This document shows, piece by piece, positions 5,879-6,203 of a stretch of DNA of 6,203 nt. The translations under genes were made by a program, and so were the position numbers. Numbering within the stretch: position 1 is the stretch's first letter; each line of letters opens with the position of its first letter. The notes under the pieces are model-generated. The model was not told the DNA's origin, searched no databases, and saw only the letters and a program-made list of their open reading frames with translations. This stretch comes from Anaerolinea thermophila (GTDB lineage: Bacteria; Chloroflexota; Anaerolineae; Anaerolineales; Villigracilaceae): positions 1 through 6,203 of the forward strand of contig DYLB01000118.1 in assembly GCA_020722305.1 (NCBI GenBank). Direction: 5' to 3'.

Positions 5879-5928
5879 CGGTCACGAATTGCACATTTTT
5901 AGAGGTGATGAAGCGCAATTCGTGACCG
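5879..5928. repeat. Perfect 14-bp inverted repeat between pstB and phoU
   Basis: CGGTCACGAATTGC (5879-5892) and GCAATTCGTGACCG (5915-5928) are exact reverse complements separated by 22 bases. On the + strand the right arm is followed by a T-run (5934-5940), as in an intrinsic terminator, but no + strand gene precedes it. On the - strand, the direction of the pst genes, there is no T-run after it. It may be a dispersed palindromic repeat, an mRNA-stabilising or processing hairpin, or a binding site. Confidence 0.75.
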
Positions 5929-5949
5929 TGAATATTTTTTAATTCGACT

Positions 5950-6203
5950 TTACCCAAAACGCCCGGTGACGTAATCTTCGGTGCGCTTGTCGCTGGGACG
6001 GGTGAAGATTTTGGTGGTCTCGTCGAACTCGATGACCGTACCCGCGCGCTGATTGTCAATCATCATCATGGCCGTGTAATCGGAGACGCGCGCTGCCTGC
6101 TGCATGTTGTGGGTCACGATGACGATGGTGTACTCCTTGACGATATCGCGCATCAACTCTTCGATCCGCAGCGTGGAGATGGGGTCGAGCGCCGAGGCAG
6201 GCT
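5950..6203 (-). CDS. pstB: Phosphate ABC transporter ATP-binding protein PstB (3' part only)
   Basis: About the last 83 residues of PstB are present; the gene runs off the right edge. PstB is the cytoplasmic ATPase that powers the high-affinity PstSCAB phosphate importer. The visible part starts just after the Walker B region: PASALDPISTLRIEEL includes the D-loop SALD, then RDIVKEYTIVIVTHNMQQAARVSD holds the switch histidine (THNMQQA), a stretch typical of PstB. It ends with DYVTGRFG, the usual PstB C-terminus, so the end is intact. The frame stays open to the window edge, so an internal TTG or ATG near 6151-6156 is not the start. It lies upstream of phoU in the same direction, in standard pst order. 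Confidence 0.95.
   Translation of the reverse strand, partial: PASALDPISTLRIEELMRDIVKEYTIVIVTHNMQQAARVSDYTAMMMIDNQRAGTVIEFDETTKIFTRPSDKRTEDYVTGRFG

Overview
The window looks like chromosomal DNA from a GC-rich bacterium. Gene content (YibE/F protein; ECF sigma, zinc anti-sigma and a secreted bactofilin-like membrane protein; C45 acyltransferase; PhoU and PstB) together with several palindromic intergenic repeats suggests a Chloroflexota member, possibly Anaerolineae. That assignment is an inference from gene style and was not tested by a search.

Layout. Positions 1-256 are non-coding and hold nested inverted repeats built partly from 10-bp units. A YibE/F-family membrane protein follows (257-1462, +), apparently read from a promoter so close to its ATG that the transcript may be leaderless. 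A 180-bp gap (1463-1642) carries a degenerate palindromic intergenic repeat and then the leader of a three-gene operon: ECF sigma factor (1643-2245), membrane anti-sigma factor with a zinc motif (2226-2750, overlapping), and a signal-peptide protein with beta-helical bactofilin-like repeats plus a multi-pass membrane domain (2767-3774). A strong terminator (3798-3827) closes it. A separate promoter and 5' hairpin precede a C45-type autoproteolytic acyltransferase/hydrolase (3941-5050). Beyond it lies a bidirectional terminator (5103-5138), facing the minus-strand pst genes: phoU (5159-5845) and the 3' end of pstB (5950 to the right edge).

How the genes work together. The sigma/anti-sigma/surface-protein trio reads as one cell-envelope sensing unit: the anti-sigma would hold the sigma factor at the membrane, and the third gene is either an effector or part of the sensor. 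PstB and PhoU are the ATPase and the regulatory partner of the high-affinity phosphate transporter. The YibE/F and C45 genes stand alone.

Most of the window is ordinary. The points most worth a second look are the bactofilin-like membrane protein in the sigma operon, the repeats at 65-206 and 1467-1576, the perfect 14-bp inverted repeat between pstB and phoU, and the Arg (not Gly) before the predicted C45 nucleophile. I did not find a clearly new defence or mobile system.
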